64,000 bases of DNA from Rhipicephalus microplus. Lineage: Eukaryota; Arthropoda; Arachnida; Ixodida; Ixodidae. The number at the start of each line of letters is the position of its first letter. Positions within the stretch are counted from its first letter, which is position 1. Below, piece by piece: positions 20,018 to 31,510 of the stretch. The notes under the pieces were generated by a model, which did not search any database, was not told the origin of the DNA, and was given only the letters and a program-made list of their open reading frames with translations. The position numbers and the translations under genes were made by a program. The stretch spans positions 141,188,832 to 141,252,831 of the forward strand of contig NC_134710.1 of the NCBI RefSeq assembly GCF_043290135.1, written 5' to 3'.

Positions 20018-20157
20018 TATCAGTCCCAAGACTGCTATCTGTGCAAGACTGCTGCTGTAATTGGACTTTCCGTTTACCGGGCACAGGTTCGCCCAAATGA
20101 ACAGTTAAATCCCAACACGAAGTCTCCTGTCTTCGGCCACGTCACAACCCCGTGACA
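20018..20157 (+). repeat. 5' LTR of element A, right part
   Basis: It matches the last 140 bases of the 3' LTR, ending GTGACA, and is followed by TCTGGTGGAGG, the likely primer-binding region. The polyadenylation signal present in the 3' LTR (AATAAA, 25640) is changed to AATGAA here. Confidence 0.92.
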
Positions 20158-20181
20158 TCTGGTGGAGGTGCTGTTTCTTCC

Positions 20182-21660
20182 ATGTACCGGACGCTTCCGT
20201 CAAGCCGTGAACAGAGCCCACGTCGTGAAGACACCAACGCCAGCAACGAGCAGCGAGTTAGCCGCAGGCAACAAGGTCTGCCACCGGAGTACGGGTTTTT
20301 ACTGGACAAGGATCAGAAAACAGAGATGCTGACGTCGACCACGCCGACCATGTCAACGCCGGTTCTACCTGCACCACTCTTGCTCCAGCAACACAAAAAG
20401 CCACCAACTTTCGTCGGTTCACCACTGGAAGACGCGGAAAGCTGGATTGAAAGGTTCGACCGCGTCGCCGCCTTCAATGACTGGACAGACGATGACAAGC
20501 TACGGCATGTGTATTTCGCCTTGGAAGATGTTGCTCGGACCTGGTTCGAGAATCAAGAGCGAAGCCTCACAACGTGGGACGCCTTTCGCGCCAGGTTCTT
20601 CACCAATTTCGCTAGTGTGGTGCACAAGGAGAAGGCCGCAGCTCTCCTCGAAACCCGCATGCAGATGCCAAATGAAAACGTGGCGCTATTCACGGAAGAT
20701 ATGATTAAACTCTTCCACCACGCTGACTCCGACATGTCCGAGGAGAAGAAGGTCCATCTACTTATGCGAGGAGTAAAGCAGGAACTCTTCGCCGGGCTGA
20801 TCAGAAACCCGCCGAAGACGGTCCCCGAATTCATTTAAGAAGCATCTACGATAGAGAAGACGCTCGAGATGCGCACGCGGCGATATAACCGTAGCTTTTT
20901 GTCTACAAGCTACGCCGGCATTCAGGCGCTAGGAACCACTGACTTGCGTGAGACGATCTGAGCAATCGTGCAAGAGGAGCTGCGAAAATTACTTCCTTCA
21001 GTGCAGCCTCACGTGGAATCCATCGCGGACGTCGTACGCCAGGAGATCCAGCAGTCGCTGGGCGTTCCTCAGTCTCAAGAGCCGCAGCTGCAAGTCATGA
21101 GCTGTGCTGCTGCAGCACGCCGCCACGCCCCTCCTCCACGCGCACGCCAAAACGCCGCCCCATCGCACTTCCGTCGCCAGACGCCAAAGCCACCCCCCCC
21201 TTCCCCGACGACCTACCGTTCGCCAGCGGGCCAGCGCAGTGCGCCGAGGAAAACCGACGTTTGGCACATTTCTCACCACCGCCCACTGTGCTACCACTGC
21301 GGCGAGGAAGGGTACACTTACCGCCGTTGCCAGTACCGACAGATGAGACTGCGTGGCTTCGCCGTCGATGCATTACGTCCGCAGCCAGGGGAACGGCCAC
21401 GTGACATCGCCGACTACCTGGTAGGAACTCAATGGACACCACTAAGTCCTTCCCGTTCGCCGTCGCCCAGCCACCGCATGTCACCGCACCCCCCGGGCAG
21501 TACTCTGGCCCAACGCGGGGCCGGTCTCCTAGCCCGTACCCGGGAAACAAAGGGCAGCAACCGATGGAGGTGCGGTTGCTGTGCGATGAACTACCGAAGA
21601 TCCTCCGGTGACGAAGACGCCGCGACGCAGCTTTCTGAACACAACGCCAACCAGGCAAAG
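20182..21660 (+). pseudogene. Gag of gypsy element A, interrupted
   Basis: The likely start is the ATG at 20182. The capsid region (WIERFDRVA, DKLRHVYFALEDVARTWF) is typical Ty3/gypsy Gag. In-frame stops occur at 20836-20838 and 20959-20961, after which the same frame continues with a proline-rich stretch and one zinc knuckle. That knuckle reads CYHCGEEGYTYRRC, with tyrosine where the histidine ligand belongs. A frameshift around 21540-21610 separates it from the protease. The protein would have formed the particle and bound RNA; it cannot be made intact here. Confidence 0.88.
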
Positions 21661-24600
21661 CCCTGACGGCGAAAGCTCAATTACGAAAGGTGGCCTGACG
21701 ACGCAACATGGAAGCAGCGGATCAAGCCGACACAGCCGTGTCTCGACGCCACACCCTAACTGTAATACGAGACAGCGAACAAGCGACCTCGACGTTCTTA
21801 TCGACGGCCACAGTGTGACCGCTCTCGTCGATACTGGAGCCGACTATTCCGTCATCAGTGGGTCGTTCGCTGCGAAGTTAAAGTTAGGACAGCTTGAAAA
21901 GGCCCTGAAATCCGCACAGCCGGACGTCATCTCCTAACGCCTGCAGCAATATGCAGAGCGAGAATCACCATTAACTGCCGTATTTATCCTACAGACTTCG
22001 TAGTCCTACAGCGTTGCTCGAGAAATGTCATCCTTGGCATGGACTTCTTATGCCTCCAAGGTGCTGTTATCAACATAAAAACAAAGTCGATCACGTTATC
22101 CACTGAAGAAGCACTACCGCCGCGCAAGCCGTCAGGAAACCATGCCTTGAATGTGCTGGAAAAACAAGTCACCATTCCGCCTCCCTCAAGCGTCATTATT
22201 TCAGTGGGCACACATAAATCACCTGACTTGGAAGGCGTCGTTGAAGGCAGTCAGCATCTGTTGGTCACCCGAAATATTTGCGTTGCAAGAGGAATTGCAG
22301 AGCTGCGGGGAGGCAAAGCAACGGTTATGCTCATGAATTTCAGCAATGAGTACAAACATGCGAACAAAGGAAGAACGGTCGCATACATCGAAGAAATTGT
22401 CGAAGCCACCAGTGCTTTCGCCCTCGCCGATTCTGCGGAACCTGCTCAGAGGAACCAAGCCTCTCCCATAGCTTTCGACGTCAATCCCAGACTTTCCAAC
22501 GATAAGCAAGAACAGCTCGACGCCCTGCTCCTGCAATACAAAGATTGCTTTTCGTAGTCATCCGAAATTCGGCAGATCCCAATCGCGAAACATCGCATCA
22601 TAACCGAAGAAAATGCCAGACCACTCCGTCAGAGTCCGTAAAGGGTTTCGACGCGAGAACGTGAGGCCATGAAGAGATAAGTTGATGAAATGCTGCGGGA
22701 TGACATAATCCAGCCGTCCAAGAGTCCATGGGCATCCCCCGTGTTGTTAGTGAAGAAAAAGGATGGGACCCTACGTTTCTGCGTCGATTATCGCCGCCTG
22801 AACAAAATCACAAGAAAGGACGTGTATCCTCTCCCACGAATGGACGACGCACTTGATCGGCTCCATAACGCCAAGTACGTTTCGTCAATGGACCTCAAGA
22901 CTGGCTATTGGCAAATCGAAGTCGACGAAAGAGACCGAGAGAAGACGGCGTTCATAACACCGGACGGCCTCTTCGACTATAAGGTGATGCCCTTCGGCCT
23001 TTGCTCAGCGCCTGCAACTTTTCAACGCGTTATGGATACAGTACTGGCAGGATTGAAGTGGCAGACTTGGCTTGTGTACTTGGACGACGTCGTCGTGTTT
23101 TCCTCGAGTTTCGACGAGCATCTTCGGCGCCTTGAAGCTGTACTTCAAGCCGTCAAGATGTTCGGACTAACACTGAAGCCAGAAAAGTGCAGATATGCGT
23201 ACGAGGAGCTCTTGTTTCTGGGGCACGTTATCAGCTAGTCTGGAGTTCGGCCCAATCCACGGTAAATAGCCGCCATCGCCGACCTCCCGCCGCCCACTAA
23301 CAAGAAGGCGGTGCGCCGATTTCTGGGCCTGTGCGCCTATTATAGGCGGTTCGTGAAAAACTTCGCCCGCATCGCCGATCCTCTCACTAACCTTACCAAG
23401 GCCGACGTGGATTTTGAGTGGGAAACGCCAGAGGAACACGCTTTCCAGGAGCTTAAACATCGCCTCCAGACGCCTCCGTTAGATGCCCATTTCGACGAAT
23501 TCGCCGAGACAGAAGTGCACACTGACGCAAGCAGCGTAGGTCTTGGCGCCGTTCTTGTGCAGAGGGCTGACGGACTTGAAAGGGTTATTAGTTACGCCAG
23601 CTGATCGCTATTCAAAGCAGAAGCCAATTATTCCACAACAGAAAAGGAGTGCCTCGCCATCATCTGGGCTACAGGCCCTACAAAGTTTTTAGTGACCACC
23701 ACGCCTTCTGTTGGCTAGCCACCTTGAAGGACCTTTCAGGTCGCCTTGCACGATGGAGCCTGAGATTTCAAGAATATGACATTACTGTCATTTACATGTC
23801 CGGCAAAAAACACTCCGACGCCGACTGTCTCTCTCGTGCGCCTGTCGACCAACCACTACCCGACGACCCGGATGACGACTACTTCTTGGGAACAATAACT
23901 ACCGACGACTTCGCTGAACGACAGCGGGCTGACCAGGAACTTAAGGCCCTAATAGAATACCTCGAAGGCAGGACCGCCGAAGTCCCGAAGGTATTCAAGC
24001 GCGCACTTGGGTCGTTCTTTCTACGAAACGGTCTTCTACAAAAGAAAAACTTTTCACCGCTTTGAGCTAAGTACCTCCTTGTGGTGCCTTCAGCTCTGCG
24101 ACCAGAACTCCTGCACACCCTGCACGACGATCCGACGGCAGGGCACCTCAGTGTTTCTCGCACGCCCGCGAGGATACAAGAAAGGTACTACTGGCCACGT
24201 CTTACCACCGACGTCACTCGTTATGTCAGGGCATGCCGGGAGCGTCAGCGACGCAAGACACTGCCGACAAGGCCAGCGGGACTTCTGCAGCCAATTGAAA
24301 CACCTTGCCGACCTTTCCAGCAGATTGGTATGGACCTACTGGGGCCGTTCCCGACGTCTTCTTTCGGAAATAAGTGGATCGTGGTAGCTACCGACTACCT
24401 CACCCGCTACGCCGAGACAAAAGCCCTGCCAAAAGGCAGTGCATCCGAGGTAGCTAACTTCTTCCTCAAAAATATCATCCTACATCACGGCGCCCCGGAG
24501 GTCCTTATCACCGACAGAGGAACAGCATTTACTGCCGACTTAACTCAAGTGATCTTGGCATACAGCCAGACAAACCACCACCGGACGACAGTGTACCACC

Positions 24601-25168
24601 CACAGACCAACGGCCTCACCGAGCGGCTAACAAGACGATCGCCGACATGCTGGCAATGTACGTCGATGTCGAACACAAGACGTGGGACGCCATTCTTCCG
24701 TATGTGACCTTCGCATACAACACGGCGGTGCAGAAGACGACGCAGATATCTCCATACAAATTGGTCTACGGAAGGAGCCCGGCAACGACGCTCGATGCCA
24801 TGTTACCCAACGTCACTGACGAAGAAAACCTCGATGTGAGTGAGTACCTTCAACGCGCCGAAGAAGCCCGACAACTCGCGCGTCTCCGTATCAAGAATCA
24901 ACAGACGACCGACAGCCGCCTTTACAATATTCGACGATGCTTCGTGGAATACAAGCCCGGTGAGCGTGTTTGGGTGTGGACGCCGACACGCCGACGTGGA
25001 CTAGGTGAAAAGCTTCTGCGACGGTACTTCGAATCGTACAGGGTGGTTCGACGTCTCGGCCCATTTGATTACGAGGTTGTCCCCGACAGCATCACGAACT
25101 CTCAACGACGCCTATCGCGACCTGAAGTCGTCCATGTTCAGCGCCTCAAGCCGTTTCATGCGCGTTAA
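21608..25168 (+). pseudogene. Pol of gypsy element A (PR-RT-RH-IN), interrupted
   Basis: The domains are in Ty3/gypsy order. The protease has VDTGADYSVIS (frame 21608-21937). The reverse transcriptase frame 22690-23238 carries SSMDLKTGYW and an intact YLDDVVVFS (residues 130-133). The RNase H region (23311-23604) has the HTDASSVGLGAVL motif, then shifts frame near 23660. Integrase (24081-24707) has the catalytic DLLGPF, ITDRGT and LTERL sites, but its zinc finger reads CRERQ where a second cysteine is expected. A final frame (24647-25168) ends in PEVVHVQRLKPF. There are at least six stops and two or three frameshifts, so it is a dead copy. Confidence 0.9.
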
Positions 25169-25295
25169 CAAACTGAAACGGTGTTTTTTGTATTATTGTT
25201 GTATCGTAATTTATTCATTGTACTTTCTTGCATTATTGTTGTACCTTCATCTCTAGTTAAAGCATCGCGACGATGCCTTTTTCAGAGGGGGGCAA

Positions 25296-25701
25296 TGCCA
25301 CGTTCCATTTCCCAAGATTTGTTACCGTCCCAAACCACTACACGATTCTCAGCGCAAACCGCGCCTGCAGTTTTCGGGAAGCTTCTGGACTGTATTAGAT
25401 CATTTTGATAAGATCACGCCCACTCTGCGAACGCTACAGATTATTCTGTAACCTACGCCACTGCCAGCGATAACGCCAAAACGTTCGACGGCAAGAGTAT
25501 AAATGCCGACGCGCTTCGCCACTTGTCAGTAGTTGATCGATGGCCGACGCTCCATTCACCGCTATCAGTCCAAGACGGCTATCTGTGCAAGACTGCTGCT
25601 GTAATTGGTCTTTCCGTTTACCGGGCACAGGTTCGCCCAAATAAACAGTTAAATCCCAACACGAAGTCTCCTGTCTTCGGCCACGTCACAACCTCGTGAC
25701 A
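25296..25701 (+). repeat. 3' LTR of element A
   Basis: The LTR has 406 bases, TG...CA, preceded by a polypurine tract. It contains a TATA box (25498-25504) and AATAAA (25640-25645), the promoter and polyadenylation signals of the element. Confidence 0.94.
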
Positions 25702-25960
25702 ATATAAAGTAATCAGAACGGCCACTAGAGCACCATGACCACGGTATACAAACAATGGTGTTCAATTTAAAGAAGTCGTGATTTTAATATGGATTGTTAT
25801 TAACCATCGTCGTACACTCACGTTATGCCACACCAATTCTGATACAAACCTCATAAACGATATGATCTGGAGAGGACAAAGCCGTTTGCGGCTAAATAGA
25901 TCGGCAGGTACGCTCAAAGTCGCTGAATTTTTCAAGAAATACTTCGCATTTAAGGTATTC
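25702..25960 (+). repeat. ~145-bp repeat, right of gypsy A
   Basis: It starts with the target duplication ATAT and continues the monomer interrupted at 13811 (GAGCACCATGACCACGG). It ends with the GCGGCTAAATAGATCGG...TTCGCATTTA segment that also ends the array near 9000-9100. Confidence 0.65.
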
Positions 25961-28430
25961 TTGCATGATACGGTGTTTCCGATTGATATTACTCACGACC
26001 CATTCAAGTTTCACTGCAGCAATCCTCAGCCCTCTATATGGGGCGTAAAGCGCAGATAAACGTCGTAATTTTTTACACAGGTCATACATTAAAAAAAAAA
26101 AAACGCTGGACAAAGCAAATGCATTGAAAAAGACTGTCAGAGTCGCGAGCAGTTCTATAACACCCCGATGCAGATGTGGCCCATCGAAACAACAAATAGG
26201 CTTTTTTCGTAATCCGAAAGTTTGCTTACCTGGACTACATTTTCACCCATCTAATCGCGGCACCTGCCGTCCTTTTAAGTGCAAATAAGGTCCTAGTTGC
26301 GCATCTATGCGTTTTCCATGTCAGAGGATAAGCAAACAACGCAACACGCTGATTACTGATTGTTAGCTGGCTTTTCCAATATGCAGGACGCATTGCAAAA
26401 AAGCCAGCTTTAGATTTACGAAAGTGGTCTATATTGTAGACAAAAACGACTCGGGAAGCTACATAGCTTTAGCTACACAATAACGTACTGTATCAATCGA
26501 AAGAACGTTCGATGGTTAATATGAAGCACAAATTTGTTTCTGAAACATCTTTTCTAAGCTTTGCAGTCACTGTTTAAAGGGGCTAAAGTGTGTCTAAATT
26601 GTGGCCGCTCCCATAGAATGTGTAGAAAACTATTCCGATTATTCGGGAAAGAAGGCACTTAGAGGCACGTTATTGAAATCACGTCTGAAACGTTCTAGCG
26701 GTTCCCTAGTATCATAAAACGGTGGTCATTTTCACTATCACGTCTCGTTCGTGAGATATGATTTTTTTGTTTTTTTCGTGCGCTTCCCGTACAGTTAGGG
26801 CGGAGCGACCGGCCGCCGCCGAGCGATGGCGCGACATGTTATGACTAGATCTCCAGGGGATCTTCGCTTTCTTGATGTTTGACGCAGGAGTGAAGGTCAA
26901 GAAATATTATATTTGCGAGGCTTCTTTGCTCATGGGATCAAGTGGGAAAGAAAGTCCTTGAAGAGAGTACCGTGGAGTCCGGGAGAAGTTTTCTGATATG
27001 GCACGCAGGTACATAGTCTCCATTGCCGAAATGTCTGCTGCATGAGACAGTCGATGCGGACTTGTCGTTGATGATAAGCTTGTCTCTCGCAATATTCTTT
27101 TCTCATTTAGCGCATATTTCAGCATTGCTTGGAAATAGGTGAAAAGAAACACCGGCCGTTTTGCCCGAACGGTACAAGCAATACAGAACACAGCTATGCA
27201 CTATCTCGCAGGTAGTATATACCCTTGTACGTACAGTGTGTCCTGAAGGCTGCACGGCCGTCTTCTGGAGTCGAGAAAGCATAGTTAGCACTCGGGAAAC
27301 ACCGAACAAAATGCAACCGCGGTGGGCAAATCCCACCAGAAAAAAGCAAGCCACGCTAGATAGAAATGGAAATTGACAACAACGTGCTAGTAGCACTAAG
27401 CCACAAGATAATTCATACGGAATTCTGGGGGGGGGGGGGGGGCTGCTTATTTGTCGAAAAGTTGAAACGTTATCAGTTTATCTTTCTAAACATTTTCTTC
27501 CACGAACTCGTAGGAAAGCGCAGAACTGCTTTGTACTAGAGAGTTTGTTTCAGGCCAAGCGTCTGGCGAGCGTAAGCAGTGGCGTGCTTCGTATTCTTCA
27601 GTGATGTGGCTGCAGTACGAAGGAACGCAATAGAGATTGGGGTCCCCGGCATTCGTGCTTCCAGGTGGTGTTAACACCTTGACAATTCAAACGACTACTC
27701 TTAGGGCATGTCACCCTAAGGGGTTACTCAGCAGCAACAGTCCTCTTTCTCTTCTTTACCTTCTTTCTTCCAATACACAGTTCTTTTCAACCATTAGAGA
27801 TACAACTGACATAGGTACTTCGAAGAGTTGTCAAGAGGCAGACCACGGTTTTTAGCCGACAAAACCACAAGCTCTCCCCCATTTCTTGAATAATTCTTCT
27901 CCCATCTCTTCATCGAGAGCCCAAGTTTCGTGGTTTCACATCGAGTAACACTCTCGGGCCGTGTACGTGGCGCAGGAGATGCAAGATCAGGGTCGCGGCA
28001 CCCGCACCACCAACGGTTGGTGAAACGCACTCGAAAACTCTGCCCTTGCTTTCGCGATCGGCGAGAAGGCCGTAAAGAGCACGCGCAGATGCAGTGTTGC
28101 ATGACCCGGCCGTCCCTATCCTCGAATTTCCTGCCGCTTGATTGCAGAGCCAGGCGCGGCGTTGTCGTCGCTGCGCAAATTTGAGATTTGGTTTCCGATA
28201 GGCACTATAAATTTATACGTAAATGAAAACGATTGCACACGTACGCAGACATGGATGACTTGTATCTACCACAATAAAGCCAGAAATCTCATTATTTTCG
28301 ATGGCACGTTCCATAGAACACGGTGTCCTCGTGTTTTCGTAGAATACTGACAACGTACGTCTATTTCTTGCAGGATTGAAATAGGCAGTTTATGAAGTGG
28401 TTTTCTTAGTGAAAAGATCAGATCTGATCA
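25961..28430. other. Spacer, nothing recognised
   Basis: This is about 2.5 kb without supported genes or repeats. A G homopolymer of 16 lies at 27427-27442. Open frames around 27640-28180 have no domains. A TTTCTTGCAG splice-acceptor-like site at about 28374 could belong to a gene upstream of the tandem unit described next. Confidence 0.45.
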
Positions 28431-29100
28431 TGAACGTTCAACTTGCAGTATTTGTTTCGTTTAGATTGTAGCTAATATTTGTGTAGTGATAAGCAGAATA
28501 CAACATTAAAAGCTTGGCCCCGCATAGAGGTTTTTTACGGGGCCAATTGCGACACGTAGGTAAAATTTCCGTGACTCTTTCGCGGTCTGAAGGTAGAAAA
28601 GTGCGGCGTAATTATTGCCGGCACGGCCTAAGCAAGTTTGAGGCCCACGGGACGGCTTTACGCTCTCCCATCGTAGAGTACCACGTACTCTAAATCGTTA
28701 TATACATCTCCAGGACCCACTTGTTTGGGAGAGCCGGGGGGCTCCCATTGCTTTATAAAGGCGGTGCGCAGCGCCTCCAATATACCTGCTAGTACCAGGA
28801 TCAGTCGAGGTGCAAAAAAGAGAAAAAAAGAAGGACATGGGAAAAGCAGCTTACTACAAAATACCTGCTATTAGCAGGAACAGTCGAGGTGCAAAAAAGA
28901 AAAAAAAAACAGCTAGGTGAATATGGGAGAAGCAGCTTACGCCAGTGAGTAGCGCATAATGGTTTATTTCGACGGTTTCACGGTGAACCGGTGAGTTGCG
29001 TGTGAATAACATTTTCAATCTCCACAGAGGAAAATACTATAAGTAAGAGAGGAGGCTTCGCGCTTCCTCCTTCCTTCTGCTTTTTCTATGCAGGCAGTTT
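28430..29100 (+). repeat. Tandem promoter-containing unit, copy 1
   Basis: It is matched in order by 29930-30575. In order: an ATTAAAAGCTTGGCC segment (possible polyadenylation signal of a preceding copy), a palindrome AGAGTACCACGTACTCT (28675-28691), a TATA box (TATAAAG, 28754-28760), GCGCAGCGCCTCC near the expected start site, a ~70-bp internal duplication (28786-28930), and ATGGTTTATTTCGACGG reading into a splice-donor-like ACCG/GTGAGT at about 28990. The arrangement looks like the 5' end of a gene repeated every ~1.55 kb. The gene itself is unidentified. Confidence 0.5.
28675..28760 (+). promoter_or_regulatory. Candidate promoter, copy 1
   Basis: The 17-base palindrome AGAGTAC-CAC-GTACTCT and the TATA box at 28754 are separated by 62 bases. 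The second unit has the same palindrome and the same spacing despite substitutions elsewhere, which suggests constraint or a recent duplication. Confidence 0.45.
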
Positions 29101-29929
29101 TTGAAGGGCAACTCACAAGGTTTTATAATTTTGAGCTGACAAGTGAAATGCGTAGACGATACGTTCATAATCACGTCTGCCAAAATTTGCAACGCTACGC
29201 GCCGCGGAAATGGGTCGAATTTCAAGATGAACGCTGCTCCCCCTCCCCTCTGCCGGCGCACGCCTAGAGAATGAGGGCATGGCGTGGACGTATGAATGGC
29301 CCTACGTACACGGCAATGCAGTGACGTTGGTCATCTACGTAGACGACTCTGCTCTGACGTTGTCAGCTGTATACCACGGGATATGGCAAAAATTATCGAC
29401 AACATGCGTAGTTTATGTATTTGTTGCTTTGAGATATTATTAAAACGTGAAATAAATAGTGAGACGGAATAAAGAATTGCGCACGTTTTCTTTCATTTTT
29501 CCCCGTAAAATGCTACGAGATGCGGGGCTAATGTGCCAGCGTTTCGCATGCGTTCGTGTCCCCGCGGTCAACGCATCGAGCAGACGACCGCCGTAGAACG
29601 CTCCTACGCATTAGCGCACTCAGTGTGCTCATCTACTCTACCGAGTCTAAGCCAGCGTTTCCAAACCGTTCTGCAGAAACAGGCAAAAGACCACAAAATA
29701 ACGCTGGTCAACTAAGTAACGCTGCTCGCGTGCTCGGAGGTTGGAATTGTTTGGGCACGTCATACGCACGTCACCTCTTCGTCGGTTGCCGGAGAGGGTG
29801 GGGAACAGATTTGGCTTGAAAAGGCTACGCGCAGGAGCGGCAAGGGTTTCGAGCTCGCTTCCTCTCATCTTTTTCAGTACTGAAAAGGGAAAGTATAAGA
29901 TAACTAGTATATTAAAGGATAAAGTCTAA
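29101..29929. other. Interval between tandem units
   Basis: A pyrimidine-rich acceptor (TTTTTCTATGCAG) ends at 29093. Two AATAAA signals lie at about 29450 and 29468. A TTTTTCAG acceptor at about 29876 is followed by a short frame (TEKGKYKITSILKDKV, stop at 29927-29929) that could be a terminal exon. No gene model could be closed. Confidence 0.35.
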
Positions 29930-30575
29930 TTATAATTCTTAAACTTGTAGTGCTTGTTTTATATTGGTTGCTGCATGTATTTGTGTGTAAAGAAGCAAAA
30001 TTCACCATTAAAAACTTGGCCCAGCGTAGAGGTTTTTTTTTAAAGGTAACTTTAGCGGAAGTAGTGTAGGCTGTTCATCATTGCTAAGCGGTCTTGACTA
30101 TGTAGACCCATTCCATGACCCCATGAGCAAATCCATGAGGCGTCGTGAGCTCGTTTCTGGCGTAATTACTGCCGGCATGGCCTCAACACGTTTGAGGCTC
30201 ACGGGACGGCTTTACGCTCTCCCATTGTAGAGTACCACGTACTCTAAATAGTTAAGCACGTCTCCAAAACACACTTGTCTGGGACGGCTATGGGGCTCCT
30301 ATTGCGATATAAAGGCAGTGCACAGCGCCTCCGAAATTCCTGCTCTTGGCAGGAACAGTAAAGGTGGAAAAAAACATATGTGTAGTAATTATTGGCGAAG
30401 CAGCTTACGTCAGTGAGCGGTGCCTAATGGTTTATTTCAACGGTTTCACGGTGAACCGGTGAGTTTCGTGTGAATTGTACTATGAATCTCCATAGAGGAA
30501 AATACTACAAGTGAGAGAGGAGTCTTCGCACTCCCTTGTTCCTTCTGCTTTTTCTATGCAAGCAGTTTGTAAGAA
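29930..30575 (+). repeat. Tandem promoter-containing unit, copy 2
   Basis: It repeats the copy 1 layout: ATTAAAAACTTGGCC, the palindrome (30229-30245), the TATA box (TATAAAGG, 30308-30315), and ATGGTTTATTTCAACGG followed by ACCG/GTGAGT. The ~70-bp internal duplication of copy 1 is absent. In the short ATG segment the codons differ by one substitution (GAC/AAC). Confidence 0.5.
30229..30315 (+). promoter_or_regulatory. Candidate promoter, copy 2
   Basis: Palindrome AGAGTACCACGTACTCT and TATA box at the same 62-base spacing as in copy 1. Confidence 0.45.
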
Positions 30576-30805
30576 ACTGTTTTGCGCCGGTCGCTGCTCT
30601 GGAGTTTCCACGACCGCACTGGCGGTCGAAGCGCGCACTTCTGAGCCGCTCTCACAAACGAGAGTGGCTGCTAATACAGCCGGTGCGGGCGTGCATCGCC
30701 ATAACAAAATTAAAGGGCACTTGTGGTACTGCTTCGAATTCAAATGTAACAATACGCAGAAAAAGGTTAGACATATTCCTGTACCGTTTTCCTTTTTATT
30801 CATAT

Positions 30806-31100
30806 TGTAACGATGTTGAAGGACTCGGGGTATAATAAAACATTATTTATTAAAGGGCGAACCTGTGCCCACAACTCAAAGGGACTATGGTCGTAGCACG
30901 TTACAGCAGAACCCCAAAGATGGGTTCTTCTTCTACTTCTTCAAGAAGAGTCCCAAGCGCGTGGCGCACATCAGCAGGGGCCAGCTGGGTTCTCGTGCTA
31001 TCATCATCGTCTCTGCGTGACACTATAGACGGCGCGCATGTATGTCCCTGTGCGCGTGGTGAGTGGCGCGTTGTTTGAATGCAGGCACTATGTCGCGGCA
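30806..31100 (-). repeat. 3' LTR of a truncated gypsy-type element
   Basis: On the minus strand it begins TGCCGCGACA after a polypurine tract (AGGGGGATTA, 31101-31110) and ends CGTTACA. A polyadenylation-type AATAAATAATG segment lies near its end (about 30840-30852). It directly follows the C-terminal integrase fragment below. No partner LTR was found. Confidence 0.7.
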
Positions 31101-31163
31101 TAATCCCCCTGCTCATACGCATCGTCCCGATGCGTCAGGCAATGAATAGATTCCTGGTAGGCG

Positions 31164-31510
31164 TCACTGGTCTTCCGATGATCTTTCATAGTAAGGCTTC
31201 ATCCGGACTACATGTACAACCTCTGTAGGGTTGCAGCGTTTTGAGCTCCCGTGTATAGCGGATCTGACTTGGTAAGTTACATCGCTTACACGATGGAGTA
31301 CTTCGTAAGGCCCGAAGTAGCGGCTAAAAAGTTTTTCAGAAGGTCCACGGCGACGCACTTGGGTCCATATTTATACTTTGTCACCTGGTTGAAAATGCGC
31401 TTCGGTACTATATCAATAGAAGCAGGCATTGCATCCAAGCGGGCAGGCGAGCCAAGTATGTTCTCCTCTCGCTCTCCTGTCGAGTCGTGTCGGACAGGTT
31501 TCTAAACCAA
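31164..31510 (-). pseudogene. Integrase C-terminus of a gypsy-type element
   Basis: The frame 31358-31164 reads SEKLFSRYFGPYEVLHRVSD and ends PTEVVHVVRMKPYYE, the C-terminal domain that follows the catalytic core in gypsy integrases and that closely parallels the end of element A (PEVVHVQRLKPF). Upstream frames to about 31510 appear to be the preceding part, shifted. The rest of the element is missing. Confidence 0.75.

Larger units (their letters stand above)
13812..25701 (+). mobile_element. Gypsy-type LTR retrotransposon A, with nested insertions
   Basis: The 3' LTR is 25296-25701. The 5' LTR is split: its left 266 bases are at 13812-14077 and its right 140 bases at 20018-20157, together about the 406 bases of the 3' LTR. 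LTRs start TG and end CA. A polypurine tract (AGAGGGGGGC) precedes the 3' LTR, and the 4-bp target duplication ATAT is at 13808-13811 and 25702-25705. Between the LTRs are gag, protease, reverse transcriptase, RNase H and integrase in Ty3/gypsy order, all with stops or shifts. The LTRs differ at scattered positions, so the insertion is not recent. Confidence 0.92.

Noticed and set aside
27794..28102. 102-codon minus-strand frame rich in Arg and Cys
   Set aside because: No family pattern, promoter or neighbour supports it.
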